A stretch of 64,000 bases of DNA, taken from positions 112,113,295 through 112,177,294 of the forward strand of contig NC_053397.1 in NCBI RefSeq assembly GCF_905171765.1. Reading direction: 5' to 3'. The stretch's first letter is position 1; each line of letters opens with the position of its first letter. Origin of the DNA: Bufo bufo (taxonomy: Eukaryota > Chordata > Amphibia > Anura > Bufonidae). The notes under the pieces were generated by a model. That model ran no database searches. It worked only from the letters and a program-made list of their open reading frames with translations, and was not told the origin of the DNA. Below are positions 1-11,135 of this stretch, in pieces. The translations under genes were made by a program, and so were the position numbers.

Positions 1-2228
1 TTGAAATTATATGGGATGGGTAGCAATACATTTTTGTTACGTATAGTAGACTTATGCTTGTCAAAGTGGTCTTTCATACGCATGGTGGTTTCACCCACGT
101 AGCAAAGACCGCAGGGGCATTTCAATAAATACACAATGAATGTGCTATTACAAGTGAAGTGTCCTTTCACTGGGATCTGCTCACCGGTATGTGGGTGTGA
201 AATATGTGGTCCTTTAATAACACTGGAACAGTGAATACAATTGAGACAGGGAAAGTCTTTTTTACTGAAGAAAGAGTCATTTGTTTTAGGCTCCTTTTAT
301 TCGTGCCAATATCAGCTCTTATGACCCTGTCTCTTATATTACCTGCCCGTTTATGACACAACATTGGAAGATTTTGGAATTCTGTCACCTGCGGGTAGGA
401 TTTTGTGACTATGCTCCAGTGCTTATTAATAATGGACCTTACACGATTAATCCACAGGTGGTATCTCACAATGAAAGGAAGTCTTTTCTGTCGGGATTTC
501 ACACTGCCTGTAGAAGATGTTTCACTTTTCATTCTTTGCTGCTGTAACAATTCTTCAGCGTACCCTCTAAATCTGTCAGTCATCTCATCTAAACAATACC
601 TGCGGATGGATGGATCACTCACAATTCTGTTGACCCTTTGGAATTGAGAAAAAGGTAGGGATTTTTTTATGGCAGGTGGATGGTTACTTTCATACCTAAG
701 CAAACTATTACGGTCAGTGCTCTTAGTGAAGAGATCTGTCACGGGGGGCGTGCACTCAGTATAACAGATAACGCACCAACCAGGCTCTGGGCGAGAGACA
801 GGGGAAGGGTCACCTCCTAGCTAATCCCTGACCTCTTTCCCTGCACTGCTCAGCCCACCTACAGACCTTTAAGGTAGGTATGAGGTGTCCCCGTGCCTTG
901 TCTGACAAAACCCTGAATTCCCTGAGATGGTGAAGTGGGGAAATAGGAGCAGCCTGCTCGCACAGAACCTGGATGGGATAGATGACACAAAACAACCAAA
1001 CTTGAAATAACACTTATCTTCCTGAGCTGGAGCAGACAGCCAACCTTCCTTCCTAGCTTCTAAGACCACAATGATGAGTATAATCCGCTCAGAGCACTGG
1101 GCTGGTATACTATTTAAACTAATGACCCCACCCAGTGCACTAGATGAGAGGCGGATCCTGCACGGCTCCAAAACAAACACTAAACTCGTGCTGCTATCCT
1201 GGCCGACCTCCGCACATCGTCAGAGTTGGGCATGACAAGATCCGTCATACATTTGCCATCAGCACGCTTAAAGACCCAGGTATCTAAAAAGGATATCTTA
1301 TCATGATTCCAATGCAAAGTAAATTTCAATTCAGGTCGTACTCCATTGATGAAGGTAGTAAAATCTAATAGGGTCTCAATGCCGCCCCGCCATATGTAAA
1401 ACACATCATCAATAAAGCGTTTCCCAAAAAATTTTATTTGGCTGATAAACCAAATTAGGGTATATTGTTATCCTGTTCAAATTGCGCCATATAACAATTT
1501 GCGTATGGCGGTGCGGCATTGGACCCCATCGCGGTCCCGCACCACTGTTGATAATACGTGTCCTGAAAAATAAAATAATTACGTTCCAGGACAATGGTCA
1601 GGAGGGCAAGAAAAGAATCCTTTTGATCTTGTGAATATTTGCTATTACCTAACAAGGCTTTAACAGCAGATAAGCCTCTGGTGTGCGTGATGGAAGTGTA
1701 CAAACTGCACTCATCAAAAGTTACTAGGAAACAACCCTCACCAATGTGCACTTTACTGAGTTCTAGGAAGTGCTGTGTGTCCCTGACCCTGAGGTAAGAT
1801 GGAGCTTTCTGTGTGAGTGGAGTCAAGATTTTTTCCAGTAATTTGGCCGGTGGAGAAATTATGGAATCAGATGCAGCAACTATGGGTTGGACCTTGTGCA
1901 CCTTAGGTAAAGTATAAAGCACAGGAGTAATAGGATATTGTTTTATTAAAAACTGGCCAAGTTTCTTATCTATAATGGCTTTCTCCTGGCTTTCCTGTAT
2001 AAGAGTCTGCAATCATGTTTTATATCAAAGACTGGATCCCTCGGTAAAACCTCATATGTATTACCATCTAATAACTGACCTAAAATTTCACTCACATAGT
2101 ACTCTTTGTCTAATACCACCAGGGCTCCCCCTTTATCAGCGGGTTTAAAAATCAGCGTGTCATCATCCAATAAATGATTAACAGTTTGTCTTTCTAATGC
2201 AGAGATGTCCAGGCCCGTCTGAAGTTTG
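1..2228 (-). pseudogene. Penelope-like element RT / GIY-YIG ORF, broken
   Basis: Read on the minus strand this is a Penelope-like retroelement polyprotein, which reverse transcribes its RNA and nicks target DNA with a GIY-YIG nuclease. From N to C terminus I see FKPADKGGALVVLDKEYY near 2080-2150, PKVHK near 1900, FDECSLYTSI near 1700, the catalytic FIDDV box near 1404-1420 followed by FYIWRGG, the connector block at 167-736, and the GIY-YIG signature GLCYVGETT at about 84-110. The frame shifts near 2000 and 1450. A solo LTR (737-1237) sits between two halves whose reading frame matches across the insertion. The N-terminus is lost at the junction with a Tc1 fragment near 2228, and the C-terminal end runs off the window. 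It is clearly inactive. The PLE assignment is strong; a Neptune-like subfamily is only a guess. Confidence 0.88.
737..1237 (-). mobile_element. Solo LTR of a Ty3/gypsy (chromovirus) element
   Basis: A 501-bp block begins TGTCACGG and ends GCATGACA, the usual TG...CA of an LTR. It is flanked by a perfect 5-bp target duplication, AGATC (732-736 and 1238-1242). It is similar along its whole length to the LTR at 45172-45671, which lies just beyond a chromodomain integrase gene, so the family is known from within the window. No internal sequence is present, so this is the product of LTR-LTR recombination. Orientation follows the 45-kb copy. It splits the PLE reading frame. Confidence 0.9.
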
Positions 2229-3050
2229 CCAATGACCATCTGGATGATCCAGAGGAGGCATGGGAGAAAGTCATGTGGTCAGATGAGACCAAAGTAGAAC
2301 TTTTTGGTCTAAACTTCCCTCGTCGTGTTTTGAGTTGAATCCCAAGAACACCATCCCTACTGTGAAGCATGGGGGTGGTAACATCATGCTTTTGGGGTGC
2401 TTTTCTGCGAAGGGGACAGGATGAGTGCACTGTATTAAGGAGAGGATGAATGGGGCCATTTATTGTGAGATTTTGAGCAACAACCTCCTTCCCTCAGTCA
2501 GAGCATTGAAGATGGGTCGTGGCTGGGTCTTCCAAAATGACAACGACCCGAAGCACACAGCCAGGATAACCAAGGAGTGGCTCCATAAGAAGCATATCAA
2601 GGTTCTGGAGTGGCCTAGCCAGTCTCCAGACCTAAATCAAATAGAACCTCTTTGGAGGGAGCTGAAACTCCATGTTGCTCAGCGACAGCTCCGAAACCTG
2701 ACAGATCTAGAGGAGATCTGTGTGGAGAAGTGGGCCAAAATCCCTGTTGCAGTGTGTGCAAACCTGATCAAGAACTACAGGAAACATTTGACCTCTGTAA
2801 TTGAAAACAAAGGCTTCTGTACCAAATATTAACACTGATTTTTTTCAATTGTTCAAATACTTATGTTCAGCAGTGCAAGACAAATAAATTCTTAAAAAAT
2901 CATACAATGTGATTTCCTGAATTTATTTATTTTTATTCTGTCTCTCAGAGTGGGAATGCACCTACAATGTGAATTTCAGACCCCTCTATGATTTCTAAGT
3001 GTGAGAACTTGCAAAATCGCAGGGTGTTCAAATACTTCTGTTCCTCACTG
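2229..3050 (+). pseudogene. Tc1/mariner transposase fragment, 5'-truncated
   Basis: Plus-strand Tc1 DDE transposase. The first catalytic Asp lies in MWSDET near 2270, the second in [10 protein letters not shown] near 2540, and the Glu in [10 protein letters not shown] near 2640, with 34 residues between the last two (DD34E, ordinary Tc1). The first part is in a different frame: a frameshift falls near 2325 and an in-frame TGA near 2422, so only codons 2425-2832 are continuously open. The 3' inverted repeat ends CTGTTCCTCACTG at 3050 and is followed by TA. The 5' end and its inverted repeat are missing; homology starts abruptly against the PLE at about 2229. Confidence 0.85.
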
Positions 3051-3052
3051 TA

Positions 3053-3240
3053 GCTGTCAGTCACTTATACCTGTACACGGGGGAGGTGTTATCAGTGACT
3101 GATGGCATTCTCTGTGTAAGTGTGTATATGGAAATAGCTGTCAGTCACTAATAGGGTACATGGGATAATCTTAAATTCAGAAAAAGCGGAGATATGAATG
3201 TATAAATTACAAGTTTTATTGAATGCTATCCCAGAAAACT
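3053..3240. repeat. Short frog interspersed repeat fragment
   Basis: The phrase AGCTGTCAGTCACT occurs twice (3053 and 3146) around GTTATCAGTGACTGA, so the block is a small partly palindromic repeat. I recognise the wording as common in frog DNA but cannot name the family. No coding sense. Confidence 0.4.
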
Positions 3241-4284
3241 ATGGGTAGATTTGTCATCTTGTTACGCCATTTTTCTGGGGGGAAAAAAGTTGCAATCCCC
3301 ATGTTTGCGATTTTTAAACACCATCGCAACTAAATTTAATTGCAAGCGGCTTCTCTACTCTTTCCAAAAAAGTGTTGAGGGAGCAGCATGTATGAGCTGT
3401 CGTAGGTTTCTGTTTAGGCACATTGATTGTCGGAGAATACGCCTTTTACGATGAGGCCTTTACTTTGTCTTAAATTAACCCTTGGGATACCGGAGGTTTT
3501 TTTATTTTGCGTTTTCATTTTTCTTCCCTATCTTCCTGGTCTCCTTACATAACGGAGGAATGGATAAAATGTCAAGTAATATGAAAATTTTATATTTAGA
3601 GTGGAAATAAATAGTATAACCTGTACCAGTGGTGGACTAGGAAATAATCCACGTAACCTGCACCCATGACAGGAATGTAGGTTTGTGTTTGAAAGTGAGC
3701 ACAGTTGCTGACCTATAAAAGTCTCCACTAAACGGATGAGAAGCTACAGGAATCGCCTATCAATTACTCAGTCTTCCAATTGATTTCTCATTCCTGTAGT
3801 AATCCTCCATCAGACATGGGGTTTACAAGAATTACTTATATAGCTCCTCACTGTTTAAGCAAAGGGCTAAATAGAAAAGAGCTTTCACCTAATACATCTC
3901 TTGTCATCAGTCAGGTATGCTCTGTGGCGATGACATGGCCATATAGTTTGATGGGGAAAAGTAAGATCACATCAGTCTCATCCTGTTCAGACATAACCAT
4001 CTGATCTTTGGTTCAGAAAACAACAGTGATACTCATATTAACTTGCACATTCGGATATATTTCGGGGGATTGTAATGAAAGCTACTAAACATTTTTGGCT
4101 AACTGATGATTGTGAAAGGGTGCAATCCAATATGTCTGGTAACAAATGTGTAAATCTCCAGTAGAAATGAGAACATTAGCATATCCGAACAAGACAGAAA
4201 AATCTAATGTCTTTGTCACAGGCTAGTCCATATCCCATGTAGGAACTTTTTAATGTCCCTGAACAATATACATTGCTGTTGCCT
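3241..4284. other. About 1 kb with no recognisable feature
   Basis: AT-rich sequence with short open frames only. None shows a known motif, and no terminal repeats or target duplications were found. Confidence 0.5.
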
Positions 4285-4690
4285 TGTGTACATTTTACCT
4301 GGGCTTATCTTGTGTACTTTCAGGAAGAACACAGATAAAGGCTACACTTACAAGTGAGTCCAGAGTTATGTTACCGACACAGCAAAGATAGTTGTAAAAC
4401 AGATGTTTCGCGTCTTTAAAGGCTGTAAACACCACCCGGCACCCCCGCTGATGAGCTGTATGAGGAGACGGCGCGTGCAGTATGCCGTCTCCATTCACTC
4501 TTCCTGTTCCGGTTTATGACAAAGCAGCAGCGGTGAATAGGAAGAGAGACGGTAGATGGCACGTGCTCACTGCGTGCGCCGTCTCCTCGGGGGTGCTGGG
4601 TGTCGGACCCCCACCAATCTGATATTGATGACCTATTCTGAGGATAGGTCAGCAATAATATAAAACCTGGACAACACCTTTTTCTAATTC
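4285..4690. repeat. Interspersed repeat carrying a GGTGTCGGACCCCCACC block
   Basis: A moderately GC-rich block (about 4420-4620) leads into TGATATTGATGACCTATTCTGAGGATAGG near its end. I recognise this as a dispersed amphibian repeat tail. The open frames at 4295-4655 are unsupported. No termini were defined. Confidence 0.4.
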
Positions 4691-4764
4691 ACAGTGAAAT
4701 CCATCAGAGGTGCTGGCTGAGAACTCAGTTGGTAACTGTATGTCTGCACTCTTGAGAGCTCATA

Positions 4765-5105
4765 GAAGATATCTAAATGAAATTTATTAGTGGTTGATAT
4801 CTTTTAATAGCTAACTAAAAATATCATGACAAAATTGCTACTCAGAGCTCTTCCTCAGGCGTGTTATAACACAGTATCTCAAGATTCACATACAGTATTA
4901 ATACACAACAGTACATAGGAATAGTGAGGTAGTTGAGTCAAGTGATGAAGAGTAGATCAATATGAGTAAAGTAGTAAACAGACTGTTTTAGCAGTGAATT
5001 GTTTTAACAATGATAAGGAGTGTGAAAGTTTTATTGGCCTCTGATTATATTTTTAGTCCATGAATTTTGAAGAACCCAGGAGGTCTGATAGGCAGTCTTC
5101 ATCCA
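4765..5105 (-). repeat. Left PLE terminal repeat (inverted copy)
   Basis: Inverted relative to the right end at 9925-10740. On the minus strand it contains CTGAGGA (plus 4852-4858) followed by an AGAGCTCT hairpin, the position where hammerhead-like motifs sit in PLE ends. The segment corresponding to GAAAC in the right copy is deleted here. Confidence 0.65.
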
Positions 5106-5266
5106 ACTACAGTGGAAAAAACAAATTGCCAGAGCCACCAGATTACCAAGAAGTCATAAAAAAACAAGGTAAACCATCAGGTTCCTCTAGTAGTCACTTA
5201 CAACCCAAATCTAGAGACTCTGAGGTGGGTTACTTAGAGACTCCATCCAAGACTACAAAAAGATGA
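5060..5266 (+). pseudogene. Small ORF, possible PLE N-terminal remnant
   Basis: A 68-codon open frame rich in Ser, Lys and Pro, with LPEPPDYQEV near residue 25. Its first 15 codons lie inside the PLE end repeat, which is repeated inverted at 9925-9970. This suggests it is the start of the element's own ORF, followed by an internal deletion, and not a host exon. The product is not recognised. The alternative, a host exon behind TTTTTAG at 5056, is unlikely because the sequence is repeated. Confidence 0.35.
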
Positions 5267-5508
5267 TTGTTTGAAATCAATATTTCCAGACCCCCAACTC
5301 CTGTGCTATAGGCAGCCCCCATCATTGTCCGAATCTTACTGTGAACAGGAACATTAATGTGCAACCAGACATAATGTAAGACCTGCCCATAAATAATGAC
5401 CACTGGCAAGGTACAGATTCCCAAAACACAAGTTGCCAGGTACCTCACACCAAATAGAATCTAGTTGATTATATATACTAAATATCCTATGGGGGGTCTC
5501 TATATTGG
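5267..5508. other. Internal PLE or spacer sequence, unassigned
   Basis: About 240 bp between the small ORF and the nested MITE. No motif seen on either strand. Confidence 0.4.
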
Positions 5509-5904
5509 TTAGGCTACTTTCACACTTTCGTTGTTAACCACCTCCGGACCGCCTAACGCAGATTCGCGTTCCGGAGGTGGCAGCGCTGCGCACAATCACG
5601 CATATACGCGTCATCTCGCGATGGCCGGGATTTCCTGTGAACGCGCGCACACAGGAACGGACGGTAAGAGAGTTGATCTCCAGCCTGCCAGCGGCGATCG
5701 TTCGCTGGCAGGCTGGAGATGTGTTTTTTTTAACCCCTAACAGGTATATTAGACGCTGTTTTGATAACAGCGTCTAATATACCTGCTACCTGGTCCTCTA
5801 GTGGTCCCCTTTGTTTGGATCGACCACCAGAGGACACAGGTAGCTCAGTAATATGTTGCACCACTACACTACACCCCCCCCCCCTGTCACTTATTAACCC
5901 CTTA

Positions 5905-6770
5905 TTCACCTGATCACCTAGACTCCCTGATCACCCCCCTGTCATTGATCAACCCCCTGTAAAGCTCCATTCAGATGTCCGCATGATTTTTACGGATCCA
6001 CTGATAGATGGATCGGATCCGCAAAACGCACACGGACGTCTGAATGGAGCCTTACAGGGGCGTGATCAATGACTGTGGTGATCACCCCATATAGACTCCC
6101 TGATTACCCCCCTGTCATTGATTACCCCCCTGTCATGATCACACCCCTGTAAAGCTCCATTCAGATGTCCGCATGATTTTTACGGATCCACTGATAGATG
6201 GATCGGATCCGCAAAACGCACACGGACGTCTGAGTGGAGCCTTACAGGGGCGTGATCAATGACTGTGGTGATCACCCCATATAGACTCCCTGATCACCCC
6301 CCTGTCATTGATTACCCCCCTGTCATTGATCAACCCCCTGTAAAGCTCCATTCAGATGTCCGCATGATTTTTACGGATCCACTGATAGATGGATCAAATC
6401 CGCAAAACGCACACGGACGTCTGAATGGAGCCTTAAAGGGGCGTGATCAATGACTGTGGTGATCACCCCATATAGACTCCCTGATCACCCCCCTGTCATT
6501 GATTACCCCGCTGTCATTGATCAACCCCCTGTAAAGCTCCATTCAGATGTCCGCATGATTTTTACGGATCCACGGATACATGGATCGGATCCGCAAAACA
6601 CATACGGACATCTGAATCGAGCCTTACAGGGGGGTGATCAATGACAGGGGGGTGATCACCCCATATAGACTCCCTGATCACCCCCCTGTCATTGATCACC
6701 CCCTCTGTCATTGATCACCCCCCTGTCATTGATCACCCCTCTGTAAGGCTCCATTCAGACATTTTTTTGG
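5905..6770. repeat. About 190-bp palindromic tandem array, 4-5 units
   Basis: Each unit holds CCTGTAAAGCTCCATTCAGA, then ACGGATCCACTGATAGATGG, then an inverted CTGAATGGAGCCTTACAGG, then a GTCATTGATCA spacer. Copies begin near 5960, 6149, 6337 and 6528, with a degenerate one near 6740. Each unit could fold into a hairpin of roughly 60 bp per arm. Open frames through it are periodic and not credible as genes. Confidence 0.85.
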
Positions 6771-8760
6771 CCCAAGTTAGCGGAATTATTTTTTTTTTTT
6801 CTTACAAAGTCTCATATTCCACTAACTTGTGTCAAAAAATTAAATCTCACATGAACTCACCATACCCCTCACGGACTCCAAATGCGTAAAAATTTTTAGA
6901 CATTTATATTCCAGACTTCTTCTCACGCTTTAGGGCCCCTAGAATGCCAGGGCAGTATAAATACCCCACATGTGACCCCATTTCGGAAAGAAGACACCCC
7001 CAGGTATTCCGTGAGGGGCATATTGAGTCCATGAAAGATTGAAATTTTTGTCCCAAGTTAGCGGAAAGGGAGACTTTGTGAGAAAAAAATAAAAAATATC
7101 AATTTCCGCTAACTTGTGCCAAAAAAAAAAAATTTCTATGAACTCGCCATGCCCCTCATTGAATCCCTTGGGGTGTCTTCTTTCCAAAATGGGGTCACAT
7201 GTGGGGTATTTATACTGCCCTGGCATTCTAGGGGCCCCAAAGCGTGAGAAGAAGTCTGGTATCCAAAGGTCTAAAAATGCCCTCCTAAAAGGAATTTGGG
7301 CACCTTTGCGCATCTAGGCTGCAAAAAAGTGTCACACATCTGGTATCGCCGTACTCAGGAGAAGTTGGGGAATGTGTTTTGGGGTGTCATTTTACATATA
7401 CCCATGCTGGGTGAGAGAAATATCTTGGTCAAATGCCAACTTTGTATAAAAAAATGGGAAAAGTTGTCTTTTGCCAAGATATTTCTCTCACCCAGCATGG
7501 GTATATGTAAAATGACACCCCAAAACACATTCCCCAACTTCTCCTGAATACGGAGATACCAGATGTGTGACACTTTTTTGCAGCCTAGGTGGGCAAAGGG
7601 GCCCATATTCCAAAGAGCACCTTTCGGATTTCACTGGCCATTTTTTACAGAATTTGATTTCAAACTCCTTACCACACATTTGGGCCCCTAGAATGCCAGG
7701 GCAGTATAACTACCCCACAAGTGACCCCATTTTGGAAAGAAGACACCCCAAGGTATTCCGTGAGGGGCATGGCGAGTTCCTAGAATTTTTTATTTTTTGT
7801 CACAAGTTAGTGGAAAATGATGATTTTTTTTTTTGATTTTTTTTTCATACAAAGTCTCATATTCCACTAACTTGTGACAAAAAATAAAAACTTCCATGAA
7901 CTCACTATGCCCATCAGCGAATACCTTGGGGTCTCTTCTTTCCAAAATGGGGTCACTTGTGGGGTAGTTATACTGCCCTGGCATTCTAGGGGCCCAAATG
8001 TGTGGTAAGGAGTTTGAAATCAAATTCTGTAAAAAATGACCAGTGAAATCCGAAAGGTGCTCTTTGGAATATGGGCCCCTTTGCCCACCTAGGCTGCAAA
8101 AAAGTGTCACACATCTGGTATCTCCGTACTCAGGAGAAGTTGGGGAATGTGTTTTGGGGTGTCATTTTACATATACCCATGCTGGGTGAGAGAAATATCT
8201 TGGCAAAAGACAACTTTTCCCATTTTTTTATACAAAGTTGGCATTTGACCAAGATATTTATCTCACCCAGCATGGGTATATGTAAAAAGACACCCCAAAA
8301 CACATTCCTCAACTTCTCCTGAATACAGAAATACCAGATGTGTGACACTTTTTTGCAGCCTAGGTGGGCAAAGGGGCCCATATTCCAAAGAGCACCTTTC
8401 GGATTTCACTGGTCATTTTTTACAGAATTTGATTTCAAACTCCTTACCACACATTTGGGCCCCTAGAATGCCAGGGCAGTATAACTACCCCACAAGTGAC
8501 CCCATTTTGGAAAGAAGAGACCCCAAGGTATTTCGTTATGGGCATAGTGAGTTCATAGAACTTTTTATTTTTTGTCACAAGTTAGTGGAATATGAGACTT
8601 TGTAAGAAAAAATAAAAATAAAAAATCATCATTTTCCGCTAACTTGTGACAAAAAATAAAAAGTTCTATGAACTCACTATGCCCATCAGCGAATACCTTA
8701 GGGTGTGTACTTTCCAAAATGGGGTCATTTGTGGGGTGTTTGTACTGTCTGGGCATTGTA
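6771..8760. repeat. Two alternating palindrome modules, repeat period about 770 bp
   Basis: One palindrome is centred near 7445 and again near 8220 (ACCCATGCTGGGTGAGAGAA arms). Another, with GAATGCCAGGGCAGTATAA arms, is centred near 7070, 7835 and 8610. Because the modules are inverted copies, the same protein-like strings appear on both strands. These are mirror images, not genes. Confidence 0.8.
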
Positions 8761-9222
8761 GAACCTCAGGAAACATGACAGGTGCTCAGAAAGTCAGAGC
8801 TGCTTCAAAAAGCGGAAATTCACATTTTTGTACCATAGTTTGTAAACGCTATAACTTTTACCCAAACCATTTTTTTTTTTACCCAAACATTTTTTTTTTA
8901 TCAAAGACATATAGAACAATAAATTTAGAGCAAAATTTATATATGGATCTCGTTTTTTTTGCAAAATTTTTTAACTGAAAGTGAAAAATTTCATTTTTTT
9001 GCAAAAAAATCGTTAATTTTCAATTAATAACAAAAAAAGTAAAAATGTCAGCAGCAATGAAATACCACCAAATGAAAGCTCTATTAGTGAGAAGAAAAGG
9101 AGGTAAAATTCATTTGGGTGGTAAGTTGCATGACCGAGCAATAAATGGTGAAAGTAGTGTAGGTCAGAAGTGTAAAAAGTGGCCTGGTCTTTCAGGGTGT
9201 TTAAGCCCTAGGGGCTGAGGTG
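8761..9222. other. AT-rich tail of the TTAA element
   Basis: Long A and T runs with no open frame of note, ending in the 9200-9223 terminal repeat. Confidence 0.5.
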
Positions 9223-9722
9223 GCTAATTCCGGTATTGAAATCCAGTAGAGGATTTCAATGCCAAAATTAAATGGATCTGTTTTGATTTTGCACATCAGG
9301 ACACAGTTTTGTGAAATCGAAACGGAAAAAAAACTGATCCGTCACTAAATACATTGAAAGTCAATGGGTGATGGACCTGGATTTTTAGGCTCCTAAAAAA
9401 TTGATCTGTCACCATTGACTTACGTTTTTTTCAGTGACGGATCTGTTTCTTTCAGTTTTTTTGACCGGACACAAAAGCACAGCTTGCAGCGGTTTTGTGT
9501 CCAGTCAGAAAACTGAATGCTGATGGAATGGAAGACATCCTGATGCTTCCTTAACGGATCTCTGTCCATTCAGAGATGCATGAAGACTAAACGGAAGTGT
9601 TTTTTTTTCCAGTATTGAGATCCTCTGTCATATCTCAATAACGGAAAACAACAATGCAAGTGTGAAAGTAGCCTAAAACTGGTCATAAACTTAGAACAAG
9701 AATAAACTCTCATTGCCACACA

Positions 9723-9887
9723 ATGAAAGAGAAAAGGAAAGACCTGCCTGTACCAAAACACTTTTGTAGCCTTTGCGACAACATCACAGACATGAAAGTC
9801 TTGATATTAAAAGGAATTTTTAAATCTAAGAAGGACAGGATAGACTGTGAGTACAAGCTCATGATGATGGAAGGAATGAATGTGTAG
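9723..9887 (+). pseudogene. PLE C-terminal remnant
   Basis: A 54-codon segment ending in TAG at 9885-9887 reads KDLPVPKHFCSLC...DMKVLILKGIFKSKKDR...EYKLM, with EGMNV just before the stop. This matches the tail that follows the GIY-YIG nuclease in Penelope-like proteins. It lies immediately upstream of the right terminal repeat, as expected. The upstream RT and nuclease are absent. Confidence 0.7.
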
Positions 9888-10787
9888 CCTGGATTTACAG
9901 TATGTCCTACATCTCATAAAGAATTTGCCCATCAGACCTCCTGGGTTCTTTAAATTCATGGACTGGATTTATATCAGGGGACAATAAAACTTTTACACAT
10001 CGTATCTGTAACTGTTAGAAAAATGTACTTTTACAGCTGTCTTCAAGGGCGGACTGGGAACTTAAAGTGGCCCTGGGGGAAAAATAAATAAAATCGGCCC
10101 CATGTTGTAGGCGGGTCTAAATTGACAGGAGGTGGGGCAACATAACTAGGTGGGATCAGCAATACCACAGCGCAAAATACCATCCCAGCAGAACCATGAA
10201 CCACAGTGCAGCACAATATATTGCCCCAAAGCTGTCCCTATGTGGTGGCCATCAATAGTTGCCATTTTCTGTCCTCCTTCTCCAGTTGTCCCTGATTAAG
10301 ATATGGAGACAGGGGCTTAGGAGGTGAGATGCGGGCACAACAGTTGAATACAGGAGCGCAGTCAATGGCCGTGTACATGATTACCTGGTTCTCATAGTTA
10401 ACTACCGCTGAATGCTTATTATGTACCCGGCCAGCGGCAAAAAGAAGGGCTTGGGTAGCCCCATGGGCATTAGCCCACCAGGAAATTTCCCAGTAAAGTC
10501 TATGGCCAATACGCCCCTGGCTGTCTGTTTACTCCTCTACTCATATTGATCTCTTTTACATGACTTGACCCATCTAACTCAGCATTCCTATGTATTGTTG
10601 TGAATAAATATGTGACTCTTCCAATATTGTGTTTTAACACGCCGAGGAAGAGCCGTGAGTAGTCTCAAAAACTTGCAATTTTGTCATCATTTTTTCAATT
10701 AGCCATTAAAAAGGTATCAACCAGTCAGGAAACTCATTTTATACCTTCTGTTTAATAACATGATACAAAGATATTTTTTACTTCCAC
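9888..10787 (+). repeat. Right PLE terminal repeat, split by a hAT MITE
   Basis: Inverted partner of 4775-5105. It carries a decayed hammerhead-like core: CCGAGGA at 10642-10648, a GAG/CTC stem, AAAAAC in place of GAAAC, and GTC at 10682-10684. AATAAA occurs near 10604. The MITE 10044-10519 interrupts it. Confidence 0.65.
10044..10519. mobile_element. hAT-type MITE, 476 bp
   Basis: The left end CAAGGGCGGACTGGG is an imperfect inverted repeat of the right end GCCAATACGCCCCTG. The flanks GCTGTCTT (10036-10043) and GCTGTCTG (10520-10527) match at 7 of 8 positions, the 8-bp TSD expected of hAT elements. Non-coding. Confidence 0.7.
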
Positions 10788-10917
10788 TGAGAGCTCATAA
10801 ACACTTATTTAAGCTGATTTCATATCAGATTGATAAGAATTTAGCTTTATGAGCTCATGCACATCCACATGTAAATTAACCTTCCACTTAGATGTTTAAA
10901 TCCACAGTATATCCATT

Positions 10918-11135
10918 TCTTCACCCTTTCAATGCAGAGGGGTGAAATCTCTAGCAAATCATCAACCAAATCTGCATGTAATACATGCAGATCTGCTGTG
11001 AAATGCGTCCAGGACGTACTTTGAGCAGAAATTAATTCCAAGCAAAATCCACATGAGTTATATGTGGAATTGCAGTGGATTTTGCTGTAGATATCACCCT
11101 GTGCATTGCAAAAGGGTGAAAGTTGGGGTTGAAAA
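10918..11135. repeat. Imperfect foldback repeat
   Basis: CACCCTTTCAATGCAGAGG near 10923 is answered by an inverted TGCATTGCAAAAGGGTG near 11102, with further pairing (GCAAATCATC, GCAGATCTGC) inside. Probably an old MITE; no TSD found. Confidence 0.5.

Larger units (their letters stand above)
5538..9223. mobile_element. TTAA-flanked palindromic element with tandem arrays
   Basis: The termini CCACCTCCGG and CTGAGGTGG form a short inverted repeat, between TTAA (5534-5537) and CTAA (9224-9227). That fits a 4-bp TTAA target with one later substitution, as in piggyBac or Kolobok elements. It splits the surrounding MITE close to its left end. The interior is non-coding: a palindromic tandem array (5905-6770), long inverted modules (6771-8760) and an AT-rich tail. 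Confidence 0.55.
5512..9673. mobile_element. MITE with GGCTACTTTCACACT termini (PIF/Harbinger-like)
   Basis: The left end reads GGCTACTTTCACACTT after TTA (5509-5511). The right end reads AAGTGTGAAAGTAGCC before TAA (9674-9676), so the terminal inverted repeat (TIR) is perfect over 16 bp and the TSD differs by one base. The native interior is short (9228-9673, plus a few bases on the left); the rest is the nested element 5538-9223. The same termini recur at 30703-31157. Superfamily assignment rests only on the 3-bp TTA target. Confidence 0.65.
4765..10787 (+). mobile_element. Penelope-like element with inverted end repeats, 12-bp TSD
   Basis: The unit is bounded by a perfect 12-bp direct repeat TGAGAGCTCATA (4753-4764 and 10788-10799). 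Its two ends are inverted copies of each other: 4775-5105 matches the reverse complement of 9925-10025 plus 10528-10740. A PLE C-terminal coding remnant lies at 9723-9887 directly upstream of the right end. Inverted terminal copies and a variable TSD are usual for Penelope-like elements. The middle of the ORF is missing, and two younger insertions (5512-9673, 10044-10519) make up most of the present length. Confidence 0.75.

Noticed and set aside
6939..8760. Protein-like strings repeated on both strands (for example MGPFAHLGCKKVSHIW and MTLFCSLGGQRGPYS)
   Set aside because: They are mirror images produced by palindromic non-coding modules; no homology to a protein family is seen.
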